Origin: Bog-756 sp963734395
Lineage (GTDB): Bacteria > Actinomycetota > Acidimicrobiia > Acidimicrobiales > RAAP-2
Direction: 5' to 3'
Assembly (NCBI GenBank): GCA_963734395.1
Contig: CAVTGY010000007.1
Span: 496,001 to 560,000 of the forward strand
DNA length: 64,000 nucleotides
Program-made: the position numbers and the translations under genes
Shown here: piece by piece, positions 34,899-44,541 of the stretch
Layout of the letters: every line of letters starts with the position of its first letter
Numbering within the stretch: position 1 is the stretch's first letter
Notes under the pieces: model-generated
The model's input: the letters and a program-made list of their open reading frames with translations, nothing else
The model's database searches: none
What the model was told of the DNA's origin: nothing

Positions 34899-34920
34899 GC
34901 CCGCCCTCCGGATGCCCCGA

Positions 34921-35637
34921 TCAGTCGCTCCCGATCTCGCGCCACGGTTTCGACCCCGGCGCCGGTGCTCCGGCCGCCAGGTGGTCGGGAATCCCTATTC
35001 CGGCACGGAGTCCGGGATCGGCCACCGGATCGAGGCGGACCGTCCGCAGGGGGATCTCCCCGGCCCACACCTGGAGGTGGCCATCGGGTCCGTCGCCGTC
35101 GTCGGGGGGACCACGGCGGATCTTCACCGAACACTCCTCGAGTGTCATGCGCAACACGGTGGTTTTGGCCAGCTCCTTGTTGGAGGGGGCCCGGGCGTAT
35201 CCCCATTGACCCGGGGTTGCCTGGTCGCTGATGGCCCGCAGCCCGACCAGCTTTTCGTCCGGGTCGTCCAGCACCTGGGGCTCGCCGTAGATCATGGCCG
35301 AGCGGTAGTTGACGGCGTGTTCGAACACCGATCGGGCCAGCACCAGCCCGTCGATGTGGGTGATGGTCACGCACGCCGGCACCGGCGAACCGGCGGCGCG
35401 GAGGCTGCGACTGGCAACCGAGCCATGGAGAAAGAGCCAGTTGTCGAGCCGCGCGTAGACCGTGGGCACCACCACCGGCCACCCGTCGACCACCAGGCCC
35501 AGGTGGCACACGAATCCGGCGTCGAGGACGGCATGCACGTCGGCGAGGCGATACGACCCCTGTTCGGGGATCCGGCGGAGCCGGGTCCGTTCGGTGATCG
35601 CCACATGCCCCGGCACTGGTGGAGTCACCTCTGACAT
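34921..35637 (-). CDS. Pyridoxamine-5'-phosphate-oxidase-like flavin-binding protein
   Basis: 238 residues. A split beta-barrel pattern of the PNPOx-like superfamily: F-V-C-H-L-G-L-V-V-D-G-W-P-V-V-V-P-T near 43-60, L-F-L-H-G-S-V-A-S-R near 68-77, and V-T-I-T-H-I-D-G-L-V-L-A-R-S-V-F near 90-105. The pattern 'G.L...dG.P.v.Pt.y' and R-S-A-M-I-Y-G are as in PF12900 members (NimA-like and F420/FMN-binding reductases). Cofactor FMN or F420 and substrate are unknown. Convergent with alanine dehydrogenase, divergent from mmsA. Confidence 0.78.
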   Translation of the reverse strand: MSEVTPPVPGHVAITERTRLRRIPEQGSYRLADVHAVLDAGFVCHLGLVVDGWPVVVPTVYARLDNWLFLHGSVASRSLRAAGSPVPACVTITHIDGLVLARSVFEHAVNYRSAMIYGEPQVLDDPDEKLVGLRAISDQATPGQWGYARAPSNKELAKTTVLRMTLEECSVKIRRGPPDDGDGPDGHLQVWAGEIPLRTVRLDPVADPGLRAGIGIPDHLAAGAPAPGSKPWREIGSD

Positions 35638-35737
35638 GGGACGATTCTCTCACGCGGCCATCGTCTCCTACGGTGAGCGCACGGTGGTGTCCGGAACGCA
35701 GGGGTGGTTCACACAACCCGGTGAGGAGTGAGGTGCG

Positions 35738-37230
35738 GTGAACAGGATCGGATCATCAGTCGATGGAACCGGTGCGAGGACCGCTCCGGTATTCGACCCG
35801 GCATCGGGCGAACAGACCGGGGAGGTGGTGCTGGCGACCCCGGCCGACGTCGACCGGGCGGTGGCTGCGTCGCTGACCGCATGGATGGAGTGGCGGACGA
35901 CCTCGCTCGCCGCTCGGGTCCGCGTCCTCTTCGCCTTCCACGAGCTCGTCGACCGACATCGCCACGACCTGGCCCGGATGATCACCGCCGAGCACGGCAA
36001 GGTCACCGAGGACGCCGCCGGTGAGGTGGCCCGTGGGATCGAGGTGGTGGAATTCGCCTGTGGCATCCCCCACCTGCTCAAAGGGGAGTTCTCCGAGGAC
36101 GTCTCCAACGGGGTGGACGCCTCGTCGGTACGACAGCCCCTCGGCGTGGTGGCGGGGATCACGCCGTTCAATTTTCCGGTGATGGTCCCGATGTGGATGT
36201 ACCCGGTTGCCATCGCCTGTGGCAACACCTTCATCCTCAAACCCTCTGAGCGCGACCCGTCGCCGTCACTTCTCATCGCAGACCTCTGGGCCAAGGCCGG
36301 CCTGCCGGAAGGGGTGTTCTCGGTGGTCAACGGCGACGCGGTGGCCGTCGACGCGCTCGTCGACCACCTCGACGTGGCCGCGGTTTCATTCGTCGGCTCG
36401 ACACCGGTGGCGCGGCACGTGTTCGAGAGGGCCACCGTGTCGGGCACCCGGGCTCAAGCGTTGGGCGGTGCCAAGAACCACGCCGTGGTCATGCCGGACG
36501 CCGACCTCGAGGCCACCGCCGACACGCTCATCGCTGCCGGGTTCGGCTCAGCCGGCGAGCGGTGCATGGCCATCTCGGCGGTGGTCGCGGTGGGCGACGG
36601 CGATCCGCTGGTGCGGGCGGTGAGTGCCCGGGCCAGGGCCCTGACCACCGGCCCGGGAACCGACCCCGCCTCGGACATGGGTCCGCTGATCACCAGGGCC
36701 CATCGGGACCGGGTGGCCGGGTATCTCGATTCGGCAGCGGCCGAAGGCGCCGAGGTGGTCCTCGACGGGCGCCTGATCGACGTCCCCGGATGCGACCAGG
36801 GCTTCTTCCTCGGCCCCAGCCTGGTGGACCGTGTGACACCGTCGATGGGGGTCTACCGGGACGAGATCTTCGGACCGGTGCTGTCGGTGATCCGGGTGGA
36901 CACCCTCGATCAGGCCATCGACCTGGTCAACACCAATCCCTACGGCAACGGGACCGCCATCTTCACCGGTGACGGTCACGCGGCCCGCCGATTCCGCCGT
37001 GAGGTCCAAGTGGGAATGGTCGGGATCAACGCGCCATGCCGTCCCCCATGGCCTACTACTCGTTCGGCGGCTGGAAGCAGTCGTTGTTCGGCGATGCACA
37101 CATCCACGGCATGGAGGGCGTCCGCTTCTACACCCGACTCAAGTCGGTGACCACCCGCTGGCCACAACCCGCGTCAGGGGAGGGATCCAGTCCGATCGGG
37201 CTGCACTTCCCTTCGGGTGACAACCGTTGA
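35738..37230 (+). CDS. mmsA: Methylmalonate-semialdehyde dehydrogenase with an apparent frameshift near the C-terminus
   Basis: From GTG 35738, the first ~432 residues follow the MmsA (CoA-acylating) subfamily. N-F-P-V-M-V-P at 145-151 and A-L-G-G-A-K-N-H-A-V at 241-250 (where other ALDHs have the base Glu) are subfamily marks. The nucleophile Cys276 is in G-S-A-G-E-R-C-M-A-I-S. After G-I-N-A-P (37035) the family continues in another frame: M-P-S-P-M-A-Y-Y-S-F-G-G-W-K-Q-S-L-F-G-D and G-V-R-F-Y-T-R, to 37230. One missing base at 37035/37036 explains this. The enzyme converts malonate- or methylmalonate-semialdehyde to acetyl- or propionyl-CoA in valine, inositol and beta-alanine breakdown. Confidence 0.88.
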
Positions 37231-38150
37231 GGGTCCGGCCCGCCGGCGTGTCGAAGACGGTCGATGTGGACGGGCCCGTCCACTACATGGACATGGGTGG
37301 GCCAAAGGCCGGTCCCCTGCTGGTGTGCGTGCACGGACTGGGCGGATCGCATCTCAACTGGTCGGCGGTGGGACCCTCGCTCAGCCGGCACGCACGGGTG
37401 GTGGCGGTCGATCTGGTCGGGCACGGGCTCACTCCCGCGGGGCGGCGGTCGGCGACCATCGAAGGCCACCGGCGTCTGCTCAGCGGCTTTCTCGACGCAC
37501 TGGGAGGCTCCCCGGTCATTCTGGTGGGCAATTCGATGGGCGGCCTGGTGGCTGCCCTACAGGCTGTTTCGGAGCCCGACTCGGTGGCCGGACTGGTCCT
37601 CGTCGACCCGGCACTGCCGACGGCCAGGTTGGGCCTGGTCCACCCCCGGGTGGTCGCCAACCTCCTGGTGTGCGCGGTACCCGGGCTCGGCGAGTGCTAC
37701 CTGGCCCGTCGCCGGCGGCGCTCCGCCGAACGGACGGTGAGAGGCGTGCTCGCCGTCTGCTGCGTCGACGCCTCCCGGGTGCCCGCCGACGTGGTCGGGG
37801 CCCACGTCGAGTTCACCGAGAACGTGAACCGGGCCCTGGCCGACGATGCCTATCTCCGCTCGGCCCGCTCGCTGTCCCTGTTGATGTCCAACCCCGCGGC
37901 CACCATCAGGAAGCTCGATGGACTGGCCACGCCGACCCTGCTCATCCACGGCGCCCGCGACCTGTTGGTGCCACTGTCCGCCGCTCGCCGGATGATCGCC
38001 TCCCATCCCGACTGGCGTTTCGAGATCGCCTCCGACACCGGACACGTTCCCATGCTGGAGGCTCCGGAATGGACCACATCGGTGATCGAGGACTGGCTCG
38101 CCCACCAGGGCTCGCCGGCGGTCGTCCGCAGTGCGGCGCCACTCAGTTGA
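37227..38150 (+). CDS. Alpha/beta-hydrolase
   Basis: 307 residues from TTG 37227, which overlaps the mmsA stop as TTGA. V-C-V-H-G-L-G-G-S near 33-41 is the oxyanion loop, and V-G-N-S-M-G-G-L holds the nucleophile Ser near 96. I-H-G-A-R-D-L-L-V-P carries the acidic residue near 243, and T-G-H-V-P-M-L the His near 273. No export signal. It resembles small epoxide-hydrolase / esterase-type enzymes acting on acyl or cyclic substrates. The tight coupling to mmsA suggests a role in the same catabolic route, but substrate is unknown. Its 3' end overlaps the acyl-CoA synthetase gene tail to tail by 8 bases. Confidence 0.83.
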   Translation: MRVRPAGVSKTVDVDGPVHYMDMGGPKAGPLLVCVHGLGGSHLNWSAVGPSLSRHARVVAVDLVGHGLTPAGRRSATIEGHRRLLSGFLDALGGSPVILVGNSMGGLVAALQAVSEPDSVAGLVLVDPALPTARLGLVHPRVVANLLVCAVPGLGECYLARRRRRSAERTVRGVLAVCCVDASRVPADVVGAHVEFTENVNRALADDAYLRSARSLSLLMSNPAATIRKLDGLATPTLLIHGARDLLVPLSAARRMIASHPDWRFEIASDTGHVPMLEAPEWTTSVIEDWLAHQGSPAVVRSAAPLS

Positions 38151-39678
38151 CCTGGCGGTCCATTCCCTCCCAGAAGGGCGCACGGAGCCTGAACTTCTGG
38201 AGCTTTCCGGTGGCGGTTCGGGGCAACTCGCTCCTGAACTCCACCCGCTTCGGGCACTTGAAGCCGGCCAGCCGGTCGCGGCAGTGGTCGATGACCGCGT
38301 CCTCGGTCAGCCGGCAACCGTCAGCCGGCACCACCAGGGCGATGACCAGCTCCCCCCAGGTGTCGTGGGGGATACCGATCACCGCCACCTCGGCCACCCC
38401 GGCGAGGGAGAAGATGGCGTCCTCGACCTCGATGGACGATACGTTCTCGCCGCCGGTGATGATGACGTCCTTCTTCCGGTCGAGGATGTTCACGTGGCCC
38501 TCTTGGTCGACGATCCCGCCGTCACCGGTGTGGAACCATCCCCCACGCAACGCGTCGGCGGTCTGCTCCGGTTGCTGCCAGTAGCCCTCCATCACCGTGT
38601 TGCTCCGGGCCAGGAGCTCCCCGCCGTCATCCACCGTGACCGCGGTTCCCACTGCGGGAGTGCCCGCCCGCATCAGCCTCTTGGCTCGGTCAGCTGATGG
38701 AAGGTCGTCCCATTCCCCACGGTGGCGGTTGACGGTCAGCAGGGGGGAGGTCTCGGTCAGTCCGTAGATCTGAATGAACTCCCAACCGAGCTCGGACTCG
38801 ACCCGCTCGATGGTTCGGCTGGGGGGTGGTGCCCCGGCCACCACCACTCGGGTGCGGCCCTTGCCGGGTATGGGTCGGTCCCACCCGGGCAGGGCGTCGA
38901 GGACCGCGCTGACCACGGCCGGGGCCGCGCAGAGCACGCTGACGCCGTGGCGTTCGACCCGTCGGAGGATCTCTGTGCCGTCGACCTTGCGCAGCACGAC
39001 CTGGGCGCACCCCATCGCCGTGGTTGCCCACGGCATTCCCCACCCGTTGGCGTGGAACATGGGGAGGGTGTGCAGGTAGACGTCCCGGTCGGATATTTGG
39101 ATGTGCCAGCCGAAGACGGCGGCGTTGACCCAGCAGTTCCGGTGAGTCAGTTGCACGCCCTTGGGCCGGGCCGTGGTTCCCGACGTGTAGTTGATGGTCG
39201 CGGTGGCCCCCTCGTCTGCCGGCCACGGCGCCGGCTCGGCGTCGTCGGGAAAGACAGCGGCGTCGGTGTCCGCTCCGAGCGAGTAGCGGTGGGTGGCACC
39301 AATGGCGGAAAGGCTGTCCTCGAGCTCCGGATCGACCAGGAGTACCGAGGCGCCCGAGTGTTCGACGATGTAGGAGACCTCGTCGGGCGCCAGGCGAAAG
39401 TTGATCGGGACCAGGATGCGTCCCCATCCGCAGACACCGTAGAACGAGGTCAACAGGCGCGAGGCGTTGGCCGAGACGATGGCCACCCGCGCTCCCGGGG
39501 GAACTCCCAACCGGTCGAGGCCGGCGGCCTGGCTTCGTGCCCGGTCCGCCATGTCGGAGAAGGTGAGCGGCCCCCACGACTCCGCGGGTTGGTTCGGCTC
39601 ATCGATCAGCCCGACCCGATCCGGATAGGTCGATACTGCCCGGTCGAGAAAGTCTCGCACGTTGAATGGAACGATCAT
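38143..39678 (-). CDS. AMP-forming acyl-CoA synthetase (fatty/aryl acid-CoA ligase type)
   Basis: 511 residues. Adenylate-forming motifs in order: P-loop Y-T-S-G-T-T-A-R-P-K-G-V near 165, Y-G-L-T-E-T-S-P near 307, G-W-F-H-T-G-D near 404 and the catalytic Lys in P-R-T-A-T-G-K-L-Q-K-F near 490. H-A-N-G-W-G-M-P near 215 is typical of medium/long-chain and dicarboxylic/aryl acyl ligases. It activates a carboxylate with ATP and CoA; chain length cannot be fixed. Cytosolic or membrane-associated. Tail-to-tail with the hydrolase gene. Confidence 0.92.
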   Translation of the reverse strand: MIVPFNVRDFLDRAVSTYPDRVGLIDEPNQPAESWGPLTFSDMADRARSQAAGLDRLGVPPGARVAIVSANASRLLTSFYGVCGWGRILVPINFRLAPDEVSYIVEHSGASVLLVDPELEDSLSAIGATHRYSLGADTDAAVFPDDAEPAPWPADEGATATINYTSGTTARPKGVQLTHRNCWVNAAVFGWHIQISDRDVYLHTLPMFHANGWGMPWATTAMGCAQVVLRKVDGTEILRRVERHGVSVLCAAPAVVSAVLDALPGWDRPIPGKGRTRVVVAGAPPPSRTIERVESELGWEFIQIYGLTETSPLLTVNRHRGEWDDLPSADRAKRLMRAGTPAVGTAVTVDDGGELLARSNTVMEGYWQQPEQTADALRGGWFHTGDGGIVDQEGHVNILDRKKDVIITGGENVSSIEVEDAIFSLAGVAEVAVIGIPHDTWGELVIALVVPADGCRLTEDAVIDHCRDRLAGFKCPKRVEFRSELPRTATGKLQKFRLRAPFWEGMDRQVN

Positions 39679-39690
39679 CGATCCCCCGAT

Positions 39691-40932
39691 CTACCGGCCC
39701 GTCGTGTGCAGAACTGATCCTACGGACTTCGGAGTTGCTCGTGGAGATGGCCCACTCAATGGGATCCGGTGAGATCCAACGAGGGGCGTCGCGCCAGGGA
39801 ATCGTCGCTGTCGCGCGAGGTCGACCAGCGCAATTCCCACCATGACCAGCACAAGACCGAGGAAGGCGATGATGTCAGAGGGATGCGCGCTCGGATACCC
39901 GCTGGTGAGACCGGCAAGTAGTGGAAAGAGCAGTGCGAGAACCACGCCGATTTGGACGAGGCGACCGCCCCAATCCCTTCTGTCCAACGTAACCAGGACC
40001 AACGGTAGGAACAACACCGCGTAGTAGGCCCACGCAAACGTGAAGCACAGAATCATCCCGACGAGCAACGGTGCGGTTAGCCATATGGCCTGCTCGCCGG
40101 GCCCACCGATGGGATGCAGCCACATACGGCGGCACATACCTACGCACAGTAGACCCGCTGTCACTCTGAACGTGACCACGAGCCACACTGGCAGGGAGAG
40201 GATCGAGCCCATTCCGCTGATGGACATGTTGATCGGGAAGCGGGCATCTGATCCAAAGACGACCGACACTTCGTGAAAGAACTGCGAGGGGCTACCGCTG
40301 AAGGCAACGATCACAAACGCAATGCAGGTCAGAACGAACGGGATGAGAACGGCAATGGTCAGGCTCCTCCACAAGCGATGCAGGACGAAGACGACGAACA
40401 GCGGCAGCAGGAGTGGCTTGATGGTGATCGAGATGCCGAGGGCCACGGCCGCCCGAACTGAGTGACCACGGTCGATTGCGAGGTAGAACGCGGCTGCCAG
40501 AGGGACGAGGAGCAATGTGAAGTTCTCGTAGTAGGAGACCACGCCAATTTGCCCAGCCACGACTAACACGCATGCAAGTCCGGCAACGCTGCGGGATCCA
40601 AGCGATCGCTGTGTTATCCGAGTGATTGACCAGAAGGTGTAACCGAGCCCCGCAAACTGGACGACATAGATGACCAGTCGAGCGATGCGCAGCGGTATGG
40701 CAGCAAGAGGAAAGACGAATAGTAAGCATCCTGGCAGGTAGACAAATCCGCCCCATTTCGTATGGTGATGAAGAAGTGCATGGGCAGCACCCCAGGCCGA
40801 CGCAAAGTCAACACCGAAGACGGCGAGATGGTGGTACTGGTAGAGATCGAAAATTCCGATAACGACGACAAGAGACCACAGGGCCGTGGCGACTGCGTCG
40901 GCCGACCGGAGTTCTCCGCACACTTGGGACAT
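39691..40932 (-). CDS. Polytopic membrane protein, GT87 (DUF2029)-type glycosyltransferase
   Basis: 413 residues from ATG 40932 with about 11 hydrophobic helices. The early extracytoplasmic loop F-G-V-D-F-A-S-A-W-G-A-A carries the Asp expected for GT-C enzymes. G-I-S-I-T-I-K-P-L-L-L-P-L is the 'K-P' motif of the GT87 family (mycobacterial lipomannan mannosyltransferases and relatives), which use polyprenyl-phosphate sugars. No Shine-Dalgarno is evident and longer upstream starts exist, but they add a low-complexity Arg-rich leader. Likely role in envelope polysaccharide assembly, divergent from an O-acyltransferase gene. Confidence 0.72.
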   Translation of the reverse strand: MSQVCGELRSADAVATALWSLVVVIGIFDLYQYHHLAVFGVDFASAWGAAHALLHHHTKWGGFVYLPGCLLFVFPLAAIPLRIARLVIYVVQFAGLGYTFWSITRITQRSLGSRSVAGLACVLVVAGQIGVVSYYENFTLLLVPLAAAFYLAIDRGHSVRAAVALGISITIKPLLLPLFVVFVLHRLWRSLTIAVLIPFVLTCIAFVIVAFSGSPSQFFHEVSVVFGSDARFPINMSISGMGSILSLPVWLVVTFRVTAGLLCVGMCRRMWLHPIGGPGEQAIWLTAPLLVGMILCFTFAWAYYAVLFLPLVLVTLDRRDWGGRLVQIGVVLALLFPLLAGLTSGYPSAHPSDIIAFLGLVLVMVGIALVDLARQRRFPGATPLVGSHRIPLSGPSPRATPKSVGSVLHTTGR

Positions 40933-41307
40933 GTCGGATCGCAACCGACTTGTTCTGATTGGATGCTCCCGCCTGTCCAAACCGTCGCGTACCCGAGATG
41001 TTAACTGGCCTTGCGAGAAGGATCCTTCTTGATGCCGACCAGACGGGTCGGCATGCCACCCTTGAAGATGCCCCACTGCCCTCACCCCCCGTGAGTCCCG
41101 GAGCAGAATATCAGGGAGTAGGGAATTCAAATAACCCGTTGATCACGACCGGGCCTGGCGGCCAAGCCCAGGCCCGCGCTGGCAATGGATGCCTGCCCAA
41201 GCACATTCGGGACGAATTGAACCGGAAATGATCGGCTCGGTTGGAATTCCCAAGTCACCAAACAGAGCTCTAAAAACGTTCCGTTTTCCCCGGGTATTCG
41301 GTCAACA
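40933..41307. other. Divergent intergenic region with three hairpins
   Basis: 375 bases between the GT87-type gene and the acyltransferase gene. They hold a 14-bp perfect palindrome (AGAAGGATCCTTCT, 41016-41029), a 9-bp inverted repeat with a 5-base loop (ATGCCGACC 41032-41040 / GGTCGGCAT 41046-41054) and an 8-bp G+C-rich inverted repeat (GGGCCTGG 41151-41158 / CCAGGCCC 41168-41175). None is followed by a T-tract. A few A/T-rich spots could be promoters but none is close to consensus. Confidence 0.6.
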
Positions 41308-43443
41308 GTGGTTCGTATCCTCGATTCAAATCAGGCGACCTGTCGTTGGAATGTCTCAAGGGTAAAATCGGTCATGGCAAAGTCGGGGGGTACTGATTCA
41401 AGCGTGCTCCCGCATTCTCCCGTCCTGTCGGATTCGGACGTGGCACTCCTCGATCCGAGCACAAGAAAGTCCGAAGGGTTTCGGACCGATATCGAGGGGC
41501 TTAGAGCGGTGGGGATCCTGTTGATCGTCGGATACCACGCAGGTATTCCGGGTTTTTCCGGTGGGTTCATCGGTGTCGACGTGTTCTTTGTCGTGTCGGG
41601 GTATCTCATCACTCGACGCCTTCTGACCGATTCTGCTGCCAGTGGGTCGGTTGCCTTTGGGACATTTTGGGCCAGACGAATTCGTCGACTGGTGCCCGGC
41701 TTGGGCCTCATGGTCGCAGCCACGTTGATCGCCAGCTTCCTCATCGTTGCGCCGTTCGACATGTTGGAGATCACCAAGGAGGGCGCGGCATCGGCACTGT
41801 ACGTCTCGAACCTTCTGTTTGCTCAAAACGCACAGAACTACTTCGGATCGGATCCGAACATGAGTCCGTTCCTGCATACCTGGTCCCTGGGTGTGGAAGA
41901 GCAGTTCTATCTGTTGTGGCCCTTTGTCGTATTCGGAATCCTGTTGGTGACCAGGCGGTGGCCTCACCGCCATCGACGGGTCGCCATCGCCGTCCTTGCG
42001 ATCATCGTCGTTGGGTCCTTTGCCCTCAATCTCCGTTGGACCGGTGAAGGGAGCACCTGGGCCTTCTTCAGTCTTCCGACCCGGGCTTGGGAGTTTGCCG
42101 CCGGGGGAATCCTCGGACTGGTCGCGATTCGGAGGTCGGTTTCTCCTCTGGTGGCGTCAATCGGTGGGCTCGTGGGCGTCGGCCTGCTGATAGGGGCCAC
42201 TGAGTTGTTCTCCCCCTACACCACCTATCCCGGCGCCAATGCCCTGGTGCCGGTGGCGGCGACGCTCTTGTTGATCCTGGTCGGCAGCAATGCTGACTCC
42301 TACGCCCATGCGCCATTCTCCCGTGCCCTCAGCACAAGGCCCATGCAATGGGTGGGGCGTCTTTCCTACTCGTGGTACCTGTGGCACTGGCCGTTCATTG
42401 TGCTCACCGTCCTGGCCCTGAACAATGGAGACACGCTGGTCCGCACCGGGGCCGCGGTCGCTTCCCTCGGTGCGGCCTATCTCGCATTTCGATACGTCGA
42501 GAACCCCTTCCGATTCAATCGACGAAACATCCAATCCGTGCGTCGGACTGTCGTCTTCGGGCTGGTGATCACGGTCGCGGTCCTCGCTCTTGCCGGAGGC
42601 ATCCGATTCATCTCCGCAAGTAGGACACCCGCTTCTTTCAGGCAGGAACTGGCGATCGACTCCCAGTCATTTCTGCCCCAGTGCAACGCTCAATACTTGC
42701 CTGGCGATACCTACTACTGCTTCGGCGGTGACCTGACCAGTTCGACAACGGTCGCTCTCGTTGGTGATTCACACGCAGATATGTGGTTCAACGCCCTTAG
42801 CGATGTCGGGACAAAAGAAGGCTTTCGGGTGTTGCTACTGGCCGAGTCGGACTGTCCATTCATCCCGGTTGAAGTCAGGATCGGACCCGATGCGGTAGTC
42901 GACACCAGCCAATGCGTCGCACGCACGAGCGAAGGCATGCGATTCCTGCGGACGGTAAAGCCCCGGGCGGTCATACTCTCTCAGCACGATTTCTACGTTG
43001 GCTCAATCTTGGACGACAACGGCAATATCCCCTCGAGCTCTGAGCAGGTCCTGCTTTGGAAACGTGCGTTCAAGTCATTCCTTGGGCAAATGGTTGCTGA
43101 AGGAATTCGTCCCGGGGTGATCCTTGACAACCCGACGCTTCCTGAGTCACCGGTCGAATGTGTCTCGAAGACCTCTTCGGTCGCCAAATGCGAGCTTTCC
43201 CGAAGTGCTGCCCTTGCACCTGGGCGTTCATTGCAGGATGCCCAGCTTCAGGTGTTGCACGAAGAGACCGACGTGCCCAGCTTGAATCCCGACACCACGC
43301 TCTGCAATGCAACCGGATGCCCCATCGCGCTCGATGGTCAGGTCCTGTACGAAGACACCAATCATCTCTACTACGGTGCGACGAAATTGATGGAGCCCCA
43401 ACTGTCGGCACTGGTGAACTCGCTGTTGACGGAGAACCGCTGA
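41308..43443 (+). CDS. OafA/YrhL-type O-acyltransferase with C-terminal SGNH domain
   Basis: 711 residues from GTG 41308 (an ATG at 41374 is a good alternative). The N-terminal half is an acyltransferase-3 membrane domain of about ten helices: F-R-T-D-I-E-G-L-R-A-V-G, G-Y-H-A-G (catalytic His), G-V-D-V-F-F-V-V-S-G-Y, and H-T-W-S-L-G-V-E-E-Q-F-Y. After the last helix (~residue 430), an extracytoplasmic SGNH domain has V-G-D-S-H-A-D-M-W (nucleophile Ser) and D-T-N-H-L-Y-Y (Asp-x2-His). Such fusions move acetyl groups across the membrane and place them on polysaccharide or peptidoglycan. The neighbouring GT87-type gene supports a surface glycan target. Confidence 0.92.
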   Translation: MVRILDSNQATCRWNVSRVKSVMAKSGGTDSSVLPHSPVLSDSDVALLDPSTRKSEGFRTDIEGLRAVGILLIVGYHAGIPGFSGGFIGVDVFFVVSGYLITRRLLTDSAASGSVAFGTFWARRIRRLVPGLGLMVAATLIASFLIVAPFDMLEITKEGAASALYVSNLLFAQNAQNYFGSDPNMSPFLHTWSLGVEEQFYLLWPFVVFGILLVTRRWPHRHRRVAIAVLAIIVVGSFALNLRWTGEGSTWAFFSLPTRAWEFAAGGILGLVAIRRSVSPLVASIGGLVGVGLLIGATELFSPYTTYPGANALVPVAATLLLILVGSNADSYAHAPFSRALSTRPMQWVGRLSYSWYLWHWPFIVLTVLALNNGDTLVRTGAAVASLGAAYLAFRYVENPFRFNRRNIQSVRRTVVFGLVITVAVLALAGGIRFISASRTPASFRQELAIDSQSFLPQCNAQYLPGDTYYCFGGDLTSSTTVALVGDSHADMWFNALSDVGTKEGFRVLLLAESDCPFIPVEVRIGPDAVVDTSQCVARTSEGMRFLRTVKPRAVILSQHDFYVGSILDDNGNIPSSSEQVLLWKRAFKSFLGQMVAEGIRPGVILDNPTLPESPVECVSKTSSVAKCELSRSAALAPGRSLQDAQLQVLHEETDVPSLNPDTTLCNATGCPIALDGQVLYEDTNHLYYGATKLMEPQLSALVNSLLTENR

Positions 43444-43537
43444 ATGGCCGTCTCTATTGCCCGCTACTGAGTGGGCTGACCAGCCGGACCGGGCGGTCAC
43501 CTGGTCGGCAGAGGTAGGGGATCGGTAGTCTTCGGTG

Positions 43538-44458
43538 ATGAGTGCACCCCGCATCGCCGTCGGACCCTCGACCGCCCCATTTGCCACCGACGCGGTGCTG
43601 GCGGGCGGTGGGACGCTGGTCGACATCGAGGACTCACCGGACGCCCTGGTCTGGCTCGACCCGGCCGAGGTCAAGGGCCTCGCCGATCAGCTGGCCCTCG
43701 CCCCCGCCCTGCGGTGGGTACAGCTCCCGTTCGCCGGCGTCGAGCGGGTGGCCCGATTCGGGCTGCTCGACCACGATCGGATCTGGACGTGCGCCAAGGG
43801 TTCGTACGCGGAACCGGTGGCCGAGCACGCCCTCACCCTGGCGTTGGCCGGCCTCCGACACCTGCCGACCAGAGTGGCCGCCCGCTCCTGGGGTACTCCC
43901 GCCGGGACCAGCCTCTACGACCAGCGGGTGACCATCCTCGGGGGAGGCGGTATCGCCTCGGTTCTCCTCGAGCAGCTGGCCCCCTTTCGGGTGGAGTCGA
44001 CCGTGGTCCGGCGCCGTCCGGACCCCCTCCCCGGTGCCACCCGGGTCGTGCCGGTGTCCTCCCTCGGCGAGGTCCTGTCGGGATCGCTGGTTGTCTTTCT
44101 GGCGTTGGCATTGACCCCCGAGACCGAACGCATCATCGGTGCCGCCGAGCTGGCGGCCATGGACGAGAGCGCCTGGCTGGTCAACGTGGCCCGGGGCCCT
44201 CACGTGGACACCGATGCCCTGGTGACCGCCCTCCGGGCCCAGGCGATCGCCGGCGCCGCGCTCGACGTCACCGATCCCGAACCCCTCCCCGACGGCCATC
44301 CGCTCTGGGACCTGCCCAATTGTCTGATAACTCCCCACACCGCCGACACCATCGAGATGGTGATGCCCCTTCTGGCCGAGCGTATCCGCACCAACGTGAC
44401 CCGGTTCGCCGCCGGCGAGGAGTTGGTGGGACTGGTGGACGCCGACGCCGGCTACTGA
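43538..44458 (+). CDS. D-isomer-specific 2-hydroxyacid dehydrogenase
   Basis: 306 residues from ATG 43538. The catalytic core is in the nucleotide-binding part. V-T-I-L-G-G-G-G-I-A is the NAD(P) loop, and W-L-V-N-V-A-R-G-P-H-V-D-T carries the substrate-binding Arg region. D-V-T-D-P-E-P-L-P-D-G-H-P-L-W carries the catalytic Glu, and I-T-P-H-T-A-D-T the catalytic His. The catalytic-domain start is shorter than in phosphoglycerate dehydrogenases, closer to glyoxylate/hydroxypyruvate reductase relatives. Substrate unknown; cytosolic. Confidence 0.88.
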   Translation: MSAPRIAVGPSTAPFATDAVLAGGGTLVDIEDSPDALVWLDPAEVKGLADQLALAPALRWVQLPFAGVERVARFGLLDHDRIWTCAKGSYAEPVAEHALTLALAGLRHLPTRVAARSWGTPAGTSLYDQRVTILGGGGIASVLLEQLAPFRVESTVVRRRPDPLPGATRVVPVSSLGEVLSGSLVVFLALALTPETERIIGAAELAAMDESAWLVNVARGPHVDTDALVTALRAQAIAGAALDVTDPEPLPDGHPLWDLPNCLITPHTADTIEMVMPLLAERIRTNVTRFAAGEELVGLVDADAGY

Positions 44459-44541
44459 GCGGGTCCTGTCACAGCCTTGGTCGATGATGGCGCCGTCAAA
44501 GGGAATCCATCGCCGGATCGCCAACCCCAGGAGGCTGGACC

